Source: Bacillota bacterium (GTDB lineage: Bacteria > Bacillota_I > Bacilli_A > RFN20 > CAG-826). Taken from it: DNA of 30,526 nt. A model generated the notes under the pieces. The model was given only the letters and a program-made list of their open reading frames with translations. It was not told where the DNA came from and ran no database searches. This document shows, piece by piece, positions 1 to 7,384 of this stretch. Positions within the stretch are counted from its first letter, which is position 1. Each line of letters begins with the position of its first letter. The DNA lies in NCBI GenBank assembly GCA_023457325.1, contig JAEWLX010000053.1, forward strand, positions 1-30,526, written 5' to 3'. The translations under genes were made by a program, and so were the position numbers.

Positions 1-35
1 TGTGTTAACATTAATAAAGAATAGGAGAATATGAT

Positions 36-551
36 ATGCAACTTTTCGACGCAATAAAAAGACGACAATCAATTCGCGAGTTCGACAAAGAAAAAGTTAG
101 TGATGAGAATCTTAAGCTGATTCTTGAAGCAGCTTATCATGCGCCAATTGGACGAGCGGCATATAGTCGCTATGAGCTTTTGGTCATCAAAGATGAAGCA
201 ATAATTGAAGACTTAGCCAAGAAAATTATGCGAATCGGAATTCTTCTTAAGCACCCGTTTTTTCACGCTCCTCTCGTTATTTTTGTAACGGGAAAAGCTA
301 ATCGTGAAAGACTTGACGGTTGTGATACCGGCTGCCTTATTCAAAATATGATGCTGGCCGCTACCGAACTTGGTTTGGGGTCCTGTTTTCTTTACACTAT
401 TTCGGAAATTATTAACGGGCATCCAAAACTGCTAAACGCCCTTGGTCTTCCTGAAGGAAACACCGTTATGTCAGCCGTTGTTATTGGCCATCCCCTACAA
501 AAAGACCTGCCCAATAAGGACAGGCCCGGAATTAAAACGACAATAATGTAA
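36..551 (+). CDS. Nitroreductase family protein
   Basis: 171-residue protein of the FMN-dependent nitroreductase fold. The N-terminus carries the family signature: an RRQSIREF segment (about residues 9-16), whose arginines contact FMN phosphate, then a helix ending EAAYHAPIG. The middle (about 98-120: TGCLIQNMMLAATELGLGSC) matches the conserved cofactor-contact helix. Members reduce nitro compounds, quinones or flavins with NAD(P)H in the cytosol; the substrate cannot be told. It is shorter than the usual 190-220 residues but looks intact. The ATG has a GGAG Shine-Dalgarno 8 nt upstream. Its stop codon abuts the stop of the convergent P-II gene with no gap. The last 60 bp also encode the opposing operon's terminator on the other strand. 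Confidence 0.85.
   Translation: MQLFDAIKRRQSIREFDKEKVSDENLKLILEAAYHAPIGRAAYSRYELLVIKDEAIIEDLAKKIMRIGILLKHPFFHAPLVIFVTGKANRERLDGCDTGCLIQNMMLAATELGLGSCFLYTISEIINGHPKLLNALGLPEGNTVMSAVVIGHPLQKDLPNKDRPGIKTTIM
499..526 (-). terminator. Intrinsic terminator of the DUF1538/P-II operon, inside the nitroreductase gene
   Basis: On the minus strand a 9-bp stem (positions 526-518 with 512-504, including two G-U pairs) and a 5-nt loop are followed by five U (503-499). It begins 26 nt past the stop of the last P-II gene. It lies within the final codons of the nitroreductase gene, so both functions share the DNA. Confidence 0.7.
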
Positions 552-860
552 TTAAGCGCCGACAACATCACTAACGGGCAACGAAAAGGCAATTCCTTTT
601 CCGTTAGTTTCTAAGCCTGCAGCCTTGTTCACTGCCTTTAAGACAGCTTCTTTTATTTCTGCTTCAACAAGGATAATAACAATCTCTTTTTCTGGAGAAA
701 TGCTAATACCGAAAAACTTCTCCATCTCGGGGTTGCCTGTTCCTCGACCATGGAAAATGGTGCCCCCTCTTGCCCCTTCTTTTCTTGCGGCATCCATTAC
801 TAAGTCAGTGAAGCCATTGTTAACAATGCAAATGATGAGTTCGTGTCCATTCTTTTCCAT
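552..860 (-). CDS. P-II-like regulatory protein (distal)
   Basis: About 102 residues with a P-II-like beta-alpha-beta ferredoxin fold pattern: ELIICIVNNGFTDLVMDAARKEGARGGTIFHGRGTG, then acidic KEIVIILVEAEIKEAVLKAV and KGIAFSLPVSDVVGA. Canonical P-II proteins bind ATP/ADP and 2-oxoglutarate and control ammonium transport or glutamine synthetase. Here the long T-loop with its modified tyrosine is absent, and a short GGTIFHGRGTG turn takes its place, so classical uridylylation is unlikely. I start at ATG 860 rather than ATG 866 because AGGAGA (872-867) lies 6 nt upstream of the former and only 2 nt from the latter. It follows the next P-II-like gene after 2 nt. The presumed partner is the DUF1538 protein, by operon context. 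Confidence 0.8.
   Translation of the reverse strand: MEKNGHELIICIVNNGFTDLVMDAARKEGARGGTIFHGRGTGNPEMEKFFGISISPEKEIVIILVEAEIKEAVLKAVNKAAGLETNGKGIAFSLPVSDVVGA
571..610 (+). terminator. Possible 3'-end hairpin of the nitroreductase mRNA, inside the P-II gene
   Basis: On the plus strand 571-576 pairs with 602-607 and 583-589 pairs with 595-601, giving 13 bp around a 6-nt bulge (577-582) and a 5-nt loop, followed by only three T. It begins 20 nt after the nitroreductase stop. The poor U-tract makes it a weak intrinsic terminator; it could be a 3'-end stabilising hairpin. Confidence 0.35.
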
Positions 861-862
861 AA

Positions 863-1288
863 TCATTCTCCTATTGTCCTCGTATTAGACAAATATTTAT
901 AAATTGATAAACCAATTACGCTGGAAATATTTATCGCAAAAGCAATTCCCTTCGCATCTTTACCTTTTGCAAACATCTTAGCTAATTCGCTTTTTAGTTC
1001 ATCAGTACGCTCGGCTTTAACAACAGAAAAGATTATATCTTTACGCACATCACTAAGTCCGAGTATATCATAAATTTCGCGAGTGGCCGTTCCTCGACCA
1101 TGAGTAATAAAATTGAGGCCGACTTCGTATTTCTTTAACAAACTTAAAACATCCTTGTGGTGATTATGATTAATAACCGTCACAAAGAACTTCAAATAGG
1201 ATACGGCGTGTGTTTGATTATATGGTTTTGGCGCCATATCTTTTTGCTTTAGCAAAGATGATTGATTTACGTTATCCTTTTTGCTCAT
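863..1288 (-). CDS. P-II-like protein with N-terminal extension (proximal)
   Basis: 141 residues. After a polar stretch of about 28 residues comes a second P-II-like domain: YLKFFVTVINHNHHKDVLSLLKKYEVGLNFITHGRGTA, then KDIIFSVVKAERTDELKSELAKMF and KGIAFAINISSVIGLSIYK. It shares the HGRGT turn and the KGIAF strand with its downstream paralogue but has a histidine-rich first turn (NHNHH) where that protein has NNGF, so the two may respond differently or form a hetero-oligomer. The GAGG-containing Shine-Dalgarno precedes an ATG overlapping the DUF1538 stop by 4 nt (ATGA), implying translational coupling. The role is inferred to be a cytosolic sensor acting on the DUF1538 membrane protein. Ligand-binding ability is untested. 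Confidence 0.75.
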   Translation of the reverse strand: MSKKDNVNQSSLLKQKDMAPKPYNQTHAVSYLKFFVTVINHNHHKDVLSLLKKYEVGLNFITHGRGTATREIYDILGLSDVRKDIIFSVVKAERTDELKSELAKMFAKGKDAKGIAFAINISSVIGLSIYKYLSNTRTIGE

Positions 1289-2832
1289 TGTTTTTCCTCA
1301 TCTAAATGAATAATTTGGTCATCGTTTTCTTCAATGAAACGGACTCGAGCCAATTTGATCCGTTGTTGTTCGCGAATAGTAACGTATAAGCCAAGTACTT
1401 GAATAGTAATAATGGGAATCATTGTTACTAAGGCATTCACTCCGAAGGCATAAGTCATTATATCTTGTCCGTCTCCTTCATAAAGGGTAATCGCTGCTCC
1501 AATCGCAAAAGGCAAGACAAATGATGAATTCATCGGTCCGCTAGTTATTCGACCGGCATCAAAGGCCATTGCTGAATATATTTTAGGAACAAAAAGGGCA
1601 AGTGTAAGGGCGATGACATAACCAGCAATTACAAAATATAGGATTGATATTTGTAAAACAAGTCGCATCATAGCAAAAGACATAGCAAGACCCGCTCCGA
1701 TGGCAATGGCCACAAGGACAGCGCCCTTGCGTATTGTTCCTTCCGTTATGTTTTCTATTTGCGAGACAAGAACGTGGACTGCTGGCTCAAGTAAGACGGC
1801 TGACATACCAATAATTGAACCGAAAAGAATAATTAATCCCGGTCCATCATTAGCGATGCTTTCACCAATTATTCTTGCAATTGGAAGGAAACCTAGATTA
1901 ACAGCTGTAAGAAAAATAACAAGACCAAGATAGGTGTAAATTAAGCCGGCAATAATACGAATCAACACTTTAATTGGCAGACGAATAGCGATTGCTTGAT
2001 AGATAAAAAAGAAGGCGGTAATCGGCAATATTGCTAAAGCAACATTAAGGGCGCTTGTCCCTAATATCGTTCCAAACGATTGCGCCTGATCAAGGGCATA
2101 TGTGAATGGAGTATCTTCGATAAAAAAGGAAACAATCATTACAACGAGAACCGGTCCAAGGGAAGTAAGAGCAATTAGACCAAATGAGTCTTCATCCGTT
2201 TTCTTGCCCGAACGAGTTGTGGCAATACCAATTCCTAGAGCGAGAATAAACGGGACAGTTATTGTTCCTGCTGATGCCCCGCCAGAATCAAATGACAAAG
2301 GAATAAATGAGGGATTAACGTAGTTTATTCCAAGGGCTAAAGCAAATAGAAATCCATAAAAAATAATAAGCCAAATGACTAGACTTTTTTGAAAAAGAAT
2401 ACGCAATATTCCAATAACCATAAAGACGCCAAAGCCAACTCCGATTAATATAATAATCAGCCACTCATTACTAATAAATGGTAGCCAGGAATCACCCAAC
2501 GGAACTTGTCCAACAAGAACGCGCAAATCCGGTTCGGCTATAACGATAAAAGCGCCTAATAGAAAGAAAAGAAAAACCATCAAACCGATTTTTCTTTGGC
2601 TTGTTATTGAAGCGCCAATATATTCTCCTATCGGCGACATTGCCATGTCGGTGCCAATAGTAAATAGCCCCATACCGATTGCGACCATAAATGCCGTTAT
2701 GCAAAAAGTCAAAAGGTCACGATTATCACTGATTCTTGCTAAACCAGAAAAATGCAGTATCAAAACAATGGCAACCATCGGCAAGGTTGAAATTAGTGCT
2801 GACTTAAATTTATGGAGCCACTCAAAAGACAT
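1285..2832 (-). CDS. DUF1538 family integral membrane protein, internally duplicated
   Basis: 515 residues, almost wholly hydrophobic, with a charged C-terminal tail (about 485-515). Two direct repeats are visible, offset by about 245 residues: EPDLRVLVGQV (100-110) matches EPAVHVLVSQI (349-359), and FDSGGASAGTITVPFILALGIG (181-202) matches FDAGRITSGPMNSSFVLPFAIG (424-445). Each repeat has about six membrane segments, an architecture common in secondary transporters and channels. This fits the DUF1538 family, for which I know no established substrate. First gene of a three-gene operon with two P-II-like proteins coupled by a 4-nt overlap and a 2-nt gap; by analogy with AmtB-GlnK the small proteins may gate it. 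Its own promoter lies just upstream. GAGGG lies 13 nt before the ATG, a longer spacing than usual. Confidence 0.8.
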   Translation of the reverse strand: MSFEWLHKFKSALISTLPMVAIVLILHFSGLARISDNRDLLTFCITAFMVAIGMGLFTIGTDMAMSPIGEYIGASITSQRKIGLMVFLFFLLGAFIVIAEPDLRVLVGQVPLGDSWLPFISNEWLIIILIGVGFGVFMVIGILRILFQKSLVIWLIIFYGFLFALALGINYVNPSFIPLSFDSGGASAGTITVPFILALGIGIATTRSGKKTDEDSFGLIALTSLGPVLVVMIVSFFIEDTPFTYALDQAQSFGTILGTSALNVALAILPITAFFFIYQAIAIRLPIKVLIRIIAGLIYTYLGLVIFLTAVNLGFLPIARIIGESIANDGPGLIILFGSIIGMSAVLLEPAVHVLVSQIENITEGTIRKGAVLVAIAIGAGLAMSFAMMRLVLQISILYFVIAGYVIALTLALFVPKIYSAMAFDAGRITSGPMNSSFVLPFAIGAAITLYEGDGQDIMTYAFGVNALVTMIPIITIQVLGLYVTIREQQRIKLARVRFIEENDDQIIHLDEEKQ

Positions 2833-2860
2833 AAAAAGCTAAATTAACCCTCATTTTTAA

Positions 2861-2889
2861 ATTTTATCTAGATATTAGCGGATAGTCAA
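2861..2889 (-). promoter_or_regulatory. Promoter of the DUF1538/P-II operon
   Basis: Minus strand TTGACT (2889-2884), 17-bp spacer, TAAAAT (2866-2861). This is a near-consensus housekeeping promoter giving a leader of about 22 nt before ATG 2832. Confidence 0.7.
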
Positions 2890-2908
2890 ACCATATAAAT
2901 AGGTTTGA
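2886..2908. repeat. 7-bp inverted repeat at the -35 box
   Basis: TCAAACC (2886-2892) and GGTTTGA (2902-2908) form a perfect inverted repeat with a 9-nt spacer, covering part of the -35 box of the DUF1538 promoter. It could be an operator, or a hairpin at the 3' end of the pseudouridine synthase mRNA, though no U-tract follows. Confidence 0.35.
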
Positions 2909-2930
2909 ATATTAAGACCGCAAAAGTCGA

Positions 2931-3866
2931 CTATTTTTTGCTTTTTTTAAAAACTAATGATTTGAATTCCTCTGGCATCGGTGCCACAAACTTACACTCT
3001 TTTTTCTTAATTGGATGAATAAATGATAGTTCGTAAGCATGGAGACCGAGGCGCTTTAACGGATCAGATGGTTCTCCATATTTATCATCGCCGATCACGA
3101 AATGACCTATATGGCCTAGTTGAACGCGAATTTGATTTTTTCGACCAGAGGAAATATGAACATCAAGTAATGAATAGTCTTTGTTTTCGGATATAACCTT
3201 GTATCGAGTAATACATTCTTTTCCCACCGTTTTGTTGTGGGTTACATACATCAAATTAAGATTGTTCTCAGCTAAAAAATTGCGAAGTGTATCTTCTTTC
3301 TTTTCCATTACGCCTTCGACAATCGCATAGTAACCACGCGAGGTTACAATACTTCCCCAACTTTTCTGCAAAAGATCACGAATCTCACTTGTTTTTGCAA
3401 CCATCATTACACCCGAGGTATCCTCATCTAAGCGATGCACAACATAAATGCGTTTGTGCTTATCTTTTTGCTGAACGTAATCCATCAACATTCGGTATGC
3501 CGTCCGTCCTTTTATTTTGTCACTCGCGACACTTAATAAGCCCGACGGCTTGTTGATTACGATAAATTCTTCATCCTCATAGATAATTGGAAGGTTGTTC
3601 CTTTTTTTATATGCGATTCTGTTTTTTGAAACGATTACAATGTCTTCTTTGGCCAGCATGAAATTAAACTGGGTAATCGGCGCGCCATCAACAGCCACTT
3701 GATGATTCGCGAGAATTCTTTTGACGTTATTGCGTGATAAATTAGGATGTTTTTCAAGCAGAAAAGTCAGGAGTTCAATTGGTTCTTTAACGACGAATTC
3801 TTTAATACTCTTGGGGTCAACTTCGCGACTTCTTGTTATAGAACGGCTTTTGTCATTTTTATTCAT
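2931..3866 (-). CDS. RluA-family 23S rRNA pseudouridine synthase
   Basis: 311 residues. An S4-like RNA-binding segment (about 30-80: LLTFLLEKHPNLSRNNVKRIL) precedes the catalytic domain. The active-site motif HRLDEDTSG is at 144-152, with D147 the expected nucleophile that attacks uridine C6. Later landmarks include SGRKNQIRVQLGHIGH, typical of RluA/RluC/RluD. The enzyme isomerises uridines in structured RNA, probably large-subunit rRNA; which position cannot be told, so I give no symbol. The start overlaps the end of the upstream patatin gene by 8 nt and has no clear Shine-Dalgarno, suggesting coupled translation. Its stop is followed by the DUF1538 operon promoter, not by an evident U-tract terminator. 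Confidence 0.88.
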   Translation of the reverse strand: MNKNDKSRSITRSREVDPKSIKEFVVKEPIELLTFLLEKHPNLSRNNVKRILANHQVAVDGAPITQFNFMLAKEDIVIVSKNRIAYKKRNNLPIIYEDEEFIVINKPSGLLSVASDKIKGRTAYRMLMDYVQQKDKHKRIYVVHRLDEDTSGVMMVAKTSEIRDLLQKSWGSIVTSRGYYAIVEGVMEKKEDTLRNFLAENNLNLMYVTHNKTVGKECITRYKVISENKDYSLLDVHISSGRKNQIRVQLGHIGHFVIGDDKYGEPSDPLKRLGLHAYELSFIHPIKKKECKFVAPMPEEFKSLVFKKSKK

Positions 3867-4722
3867 CGTTCATATATTCTATCAGTTTCGGAAGTAATTC
3901 CGAAGCAACTTTTCGACCAAGTAAATACACTTTTAATAGTTCGCTTTTGTCTTTTTCCGTTCTTTTAAGAAGAATGGGAATTTCTGGCCGAATGACAAAA
4001 GCCTTTCCTTCTTTTTCTAGACCTTCTAATTCACTGGCGTCTTCGTTATACTTAGCAGGATATTTCAAGACGGTATTTATTAAGTTGGGGTATTTACCAT
4101 ATAAAGCTTTTAGAGCCGTTTTGTGTTGCTTCTTATTAAGATTCTTGCGGTATTCTTTATCTCGTGTTGTTATAACAACAATTCTCTCATAGCCGTCCGC
4201 AAACGCTTTTTGAAATGGTATAGGCGTTGATAGGCCACCATCAAGGCACGGCTCGCCTTCAACAAATACTGGTGCGCTGAGAAAAGGCAGTGAAGACGAT
4301 GCCGCTATCGCTTTATAAAAGTCATCGCATTCGCCTTTAATATAGTAATTGGGTTGTCCGGTTAAACAAGAAGTCGCCGCGACAACAAGTTTGGAGGGGC
4401 TTTGCTGAAATGCTTCAAAATCGAATGGCAGAACATTAGTGGCCATTTCGCCAAATAGGTAATCAAAATTAAAAAGTGATTTCTTCGTGAAAAGAAACTT
4501 GCCACTGACAAAATTTTTATCAGACATGAAATCGACAACAACGGAACGCGATCTACCAATTTGTTTTGATAAGTAATTAAGTGCAATAAGCGCTCCCGCT
4601 GAGACACCGACAACATACGGAAAGTACAAATTGTTTTCCATAAAAACATCAAGTACTCCCGCGGTAAAAGCACCTCGGACAGCGCCACCTTGTAGAACAA
4701 GTGCAATCTTTGTTTTTTCCAT
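3859..4722 (-). CDS. Patatin-like phospholipase, YjjU type
   Basis: 287 residues from ATG 4722. The oxyanion-hole loop GGAVRG is at about 12-17, the nucleophile elbow GVSAG at 39-43 (S41), and the DGG dyad at 161-163 (D161). The opening KIALVLQGGAVRGAFTAGVLDVFMENN is typical of the bacterial YjjU-like branch, presumed cytosolic or membrane-associated acyl hydrolases acting on lipids; the substrate is unknown. An in-frame ATG at 4779 was rejected because it lies inside the terminator stem of the upstream feo operon. A TATACA box 13 nt upstream of ATG 4722 is a plausible -10. The gene overlaps the pseudouridine synthase by 8 nt. Confidence 0.85.
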   Translation of the reverse strand: MEKTKIALVLQGGAVRGAFTAGVLDVFMENNLYFPYVVGVSAGALIALNYLSKQIGRSRSVVVDFMSDKNFVSGKFLFTKKSLFNFDYLFGEMATNVLPFDFEAFQQSPSKLVVAATSCLTGQPNYYIKGECDDFYKAIAASSSLPFLSAPVFVEGEPCLDGGLSTPIPFQKAFADGYERIVVITTRDKEYRKNLNKKQHKTALKALYGKYPNLINTVLKYPAKYNEDASELEGLEKEGKAFVIRPEIPILLKRTEKDKSELLKVYLLGRKVASELLPKLIEYMNDE

Positions 4723-4756
4723 ATTCTTATTAAATTGTATAACAAAGGCCACATAA

Positions 4757-4784
4757 AGAAAAATGGAGTTTATCTCCATCTTTC
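4757..4784 (-). terminator. Terminator of the feo operon
   Basis: On the minus strand ATGGAG (4779-4774) pairs with CTCCAT (4768-4763) around a 5-nt loop, extended by four more pairs beyond one mismatch, then five U, C, three U. It begins a few nucleotides after the stop of the small FeoB-associated gene. It also shows that the ATG at 4779 is not the patatin start. Confidence 0.6.
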
Positions 4785-4788
4785 CTAC

Positions 4789-4971
4789 TTATTCATCTTT
4801 CTTCTTAAACTTTTTCTTATAGTCTTTTAACAGGCGGTTTGCCTTTGTACCGTTTGCCTCTGGACAATTGCGGCAACTTCCTTTTTCTCTATTTTTGATA
4901 AAACCATAATAGACAATCAAACCGACAAGGATAACAACGGCACCCAATATTATTACATCTACCCAGTTCAT
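4789..4971 (-). CDS. FeoB-associated Cys-rich membrane protein
   Basis: 60 residues: one N-terminal membrane segment (about 5-23: VDVIILGAVVILVGLIVYYG), then a CRNCP motif (about 35-39) and a lysine-rich tail (KKKFKKKDE). Size, single membrane helix, C-x2-C-P motif and position directly after feoB match the FeoB-associated Cys-rich family, whose role in ferrous-iron import is unsettled; the two cysteines could bind Fe(II) or form a disulfide. The start codon overlaps the feoB stop (ATGA), so translation is coupled. A longer open frame reaches upstream to 5103, but that part overlaps feoB and does not resemble the family. Confidence 0.85.
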   Translation of the reverse strand: MNWVDVIILGAVVILVGLIVYYGFIKNREKGSCRNCPEANGTKANRLLKDYKKKFKKKDE

Positions 4972-6998
4972 ACTACCATCCATCCAATCATGCCGATAAT
5001 CGTCGCTAGAGTCCAAGCAATGCCTGTTTGAAAGAAGATGGCCTTGAACATCGCTTTTGTTGAACCAAGTTCTTTGCGCATTGCGCCAATTGCAGCAAAG
5101 CAAGGGGCGCTAAACAAATTAAAGACCATGAAGGCATAAGCACTCCACCCCGTGAAGAAGCCGAAAATACCTGATTCGAAAATCGCTTCGCCACTTCCTT
5201 CTAGACCAGCAATAACTTCAAGCGAACTAACAACCTGCTCTTTGGCAATAAGTCCTTGAACTGCGGAAACAGTCGCCCCCCAAGACCACGTCCCACCTAA
5301 CATTGGATAAAAGAGCCAGGCAAAGGCATTACCAATACCAGCCAATATGCTGTTTTCGATGTGATATATTTCGCCATCAATATAATTGAAGGTCCAGGTA
5401 AATGATGCAAGAAACCAAACAGCAATCGAACAAAGAACAATAATAGTTCCCGCTCTTTTTATAAAGGACCATGTTTTATCAGAAACATCGCGAAAAACAT
5501 AAACGGCACTTGGTGCATGATAATTTGGAAGTTCGGAAAGATATGACGAGAAAGAGTTCTTATACACAAACTTTTTCAAAATCATGGCGGAGACAAGAAT
5601 AACAATAATCGCAAAGAAATATAAACTAAGTGTTATCAGCCAAGCGAATTGTGAAAAAAAGTATCCAGCAAAAAGAGCAATAATCGGCAGTTTTGCTGAA
5701 CAAGGAACAAAGGGAGTAAGGATAGCAGTCATTTTTCTTTCTTCTTCATTTTCGACAGTTCGTGAGGCCATGATACCCGGCACACTGCATCCGCTTCCAA
5801 CAATGAAAGGTATTAGCGATTTTCCGCTCAAACCAAATTTCTTGAAAATACGATCAAGGAAAAAAGAGATGCGTGACATGTAACCCGTTGTTTCTAATAA
5901 AGCGAGACACAAAAAGAGAATCACTAATTGGGGAAGAAAACTACTAACGGCACCAAAACCGGCAATTATACCATCAACCACCAGCGAGATAGCCCACGGG
6001 CTTGCCCCAATATTTTCTAATCCTTGCGCAACCAATGGGCCAAGACCTGCGATAGCAAACGGCGTTTCTCGTCCAAAAATTTCGATTGTTTCCGCGCCAT
6101 CAAATAAAGCCGCGACAAAATCAACTGTAAGACCGCCAATTAATCCGACTGACAAAAAGTAGACAACCGCCATAATAAGAGCAAAAATTGGTAGACCAAA
6201 GTATTTATGCAAAAAGATACGATCTAATTTATCAGTAATTGTTTCGCCTTTATCCACTTGCGTAGAGCACTCTTCCTTGATACGGACAATATGACGATAA
6301 CGTTGATCGGCGATTAACTGCTCGCTGTCCATTTCATACATTTTCTCAAGAGCGGAAACCTTTTCCGTGATTTCCTCGGTAATAAGTGGTCGATAGTCTC
6401 GATCCTTTTCAATGATTTTAACCGCGGCAAATCGTTTATGAGCAACATTGATGTTTGCTGCAATCGAAGAAATGACATTTTCTATTTCTTCATCATAGAT
6501 GAAATCGTGTTTATTCTTCTTATAACTACCTTTTTTTACAATTTCAATCAACTCGTCAACACCAATATTTTTCTTGGCCGAAATTGAAACGATTGTCGTG
6601 TTAAGACGTTTTGACAAGCAGTCGATATTAACCGTGATTCCGCTTTTTTCTAAGACATCAGACATATTCAAAGCGATGATGACATCTGTGTCCAGCTCAA
6701 GAAGTTGTGTTGTTAAATAAAGACTTCTTTCTAAGCTTGTTGCATCAATAATATTGATAATTAAATCCGGCTTTTCTTCCATCGCAAATTGCCGAGAGAT
6801 TTCTTCCTCGGTCGAATATGGCGAAAGAGAATAGACACCAGGTAAATCAACAATTTCAATCTCGGTTCCGACAATGACGCCTTCTTTTCGCTCGATGGTC
6901 ACACCCGGCCAGTTGCCAACCTTTTGATTCGTGCCCGTGAGAGTATTAAACAAAGTTGTTTTTCCAGAATTTTGATTGCCGACTAAAGCTATTTTCAT
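4968..6998 (-). CDS. feoB: Ferrous iron transporter FeoB
   Basis: 676 residues, a usual length for FeoB. The N-terminal G domain has all motifs: P-loop GNQNSGKTT (7-15), switch I PGVT (31-34), DLPG (51-54), NMSD (111-114) and SAK (140-142). A helical spacer (about 150-260) follows, then the membrane Gate domains. VGSGCSVPGIMASRT is the first Gate motif with its pore cysteine, and PFVPCSAKLPI corresponds to the second cysteine-containing core motif. It imports Fe(II) across the cytoplasmic membrane under guanine-nucleotide control. The ATG is 2 nt after feoA's stop, and the gene overlaps the small Cys-rich gene by 4 nt, so all three are one transcript. Confidence 0.96.
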   Translation of the reverse strand: MKIALVGNQNSGKTTLFNTLTGTNQKVGNWPGVTIERKEGVIVGTEIEIVDLPGVYSLSPYSTEEEISRQFAMEEKPDLIINIIDATSLERSLYLTTQLLELDTDVIIALNMSDVLEKSGITVNIDCLSKRLNTTIVSISAKKNIGVDELIEIVKKGSYKKNKHDFIYDEEIENVISSIAANINVAHKRFAAVKIIEKDRDYRPLITEEITEKVSALEKMYEMDSEQLIADQRYRHIVRIKEECSTQVDKGETITDKLDRIFLHKYFGLPIFALIMAVVYFLSVGLIGGLTVDFVAALFDGAETIEIFGRETPFAIAGLGPLVAQGLENIGASPWAISLVVDGIIAGFGAVSSFLPQLVILFLCLALLETTGYMSRISFFLDRIFKKFGLSGKSLIPFIVGSGCSVPGIMASRTVENEEERKMTAILTPFVPCSAKLPIIALFAGYFFSQFAWLITLSLYFFAIIVILVSAMILKKFVYKNSFSSYLSELPNYHAPSAVYVFRDVSDKTWSFIKRAGTIIVLCSIAVWFLASFTWTFNYIDGEIYHIENSILAGIGNAFAWLFYPMLGGTWSWGATVSAVQGLIAKEQVVSSLEVIAGLEGSGEAIFESGIFGFFTGWSAYAFMVFNLFSAPCFAAIGAMRKELGSTKAMFKAIFFQTGIAWTLATIIGMIGWMVV

Positions 6999-7000
6999 TT

Positions 7001-7291
7001 TTATTCTATTACCTTAATATCAATTGACTGCATGTCTTTACGACGAATGCATAATTCATAGCCGCGCAAACGAATATCAATTGGATCGCCTAGTGGCGCA
7101 ATTTTTTTGATTTCGACAACGACGCCTTTTGTTATGCCCATATCCAAGAGACGACGACGTAAAGCGGCATTGTCGTTATGGAAATCAAGGACAATCGCTT
7201 TTTGACCACGGTCGAGGTCACTTAAATGCCCCTCACTTCCTGGTTGAAGTCTTATTCCTTTTCTTTGGCGATTTCTTCTTCGTTCACGCAC
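7001..7291 (-). CDS. feoA: FeoA, SH3-like partner of FeoB
   Basis: 96 residues, slightly longer than the usual 75-85 because of an arginine-rich N-terminal extension (RERRRNRQRKG). The SH3-like core follows: HLSDLDRGQKAIVLDFHNDNAALRRRLLDMGITKGVVVEI, then APLGDPIDIRLRGYELCIRRKD, which are hallmark FeoA strands. FeoA supports Fe(II) uptake by FeoB in the cytosol. The start is GTG, chosen because GGAG lies 8 nt upstream and no ATG fits; an ATG just upstream hits a stop after two codons. First gene of the feo operon, with its own promoter and a candidate operator overlapping the -35 box. Confidence 0.92.
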   Translation of the reverse strand: MRERRRNRQRKGIRLQPGSEGHLSDLDRGQKAIVLDFHNDNAALRRRLLDMGITKGVVVEIKKIAPLGDPIDIRLRGYELCIRRKDMQSIDIKVIE

Positions 7292-7326
7292 TTTGTCTAC
7301 TCCATTGTCCTTTGGACTCGCTATCT

Positions 7327-7355
7327 ATATTAGGTTGCAAGGGGCAATAAGTCAA
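7327..7355 (-). promoter_or_regulatory. feoAB promoter
   Basis: Minus strand TTGACT (7355-7350), 17-bp spacer, TAATAT (7332-7327). Near-consensus promoter giving a leader of about 30 nt to the GTG of feoA. Confidence 0.75.
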
Positions 7356-7381
7356 CCATAATTGTTAACATTGGTTAACTT
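7349..7381. promoter_or_regulatory. Candidate DtxR-type operator between feoA and its regulator
   Basis: AAGTCAACC (7349-7357) and GGTTAACTT (7373-7381) are inverted arms with one mismatch. Two GTTAAC palindromes (7364-7369 and 7374-7379) lie in or between the arms. The block covers the feoA -35 box and ends just before the regulator's -35 (7385), so a bound dimer could repress both genes. Assignment to the adjacent regulator is inference. Confidence 0.55.
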
Positions 7382-7384
7382 ATT

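Noticed and set aside
1700..2323. Open frames antisense to the DUF1538 gene and to many other genes
   Set aside because: They are mirror frames of well-supported genes, without Shine-Dalgarno sites or recognisable protein features.
4971..5103. Upstream extension of the small FeoB-associated gene (open frame from 5103)
   Set aside because: It lies inside feoB, has no family resemblance, and the ATG at 4971 overlapping the feoB stop gives a full family-length protein.
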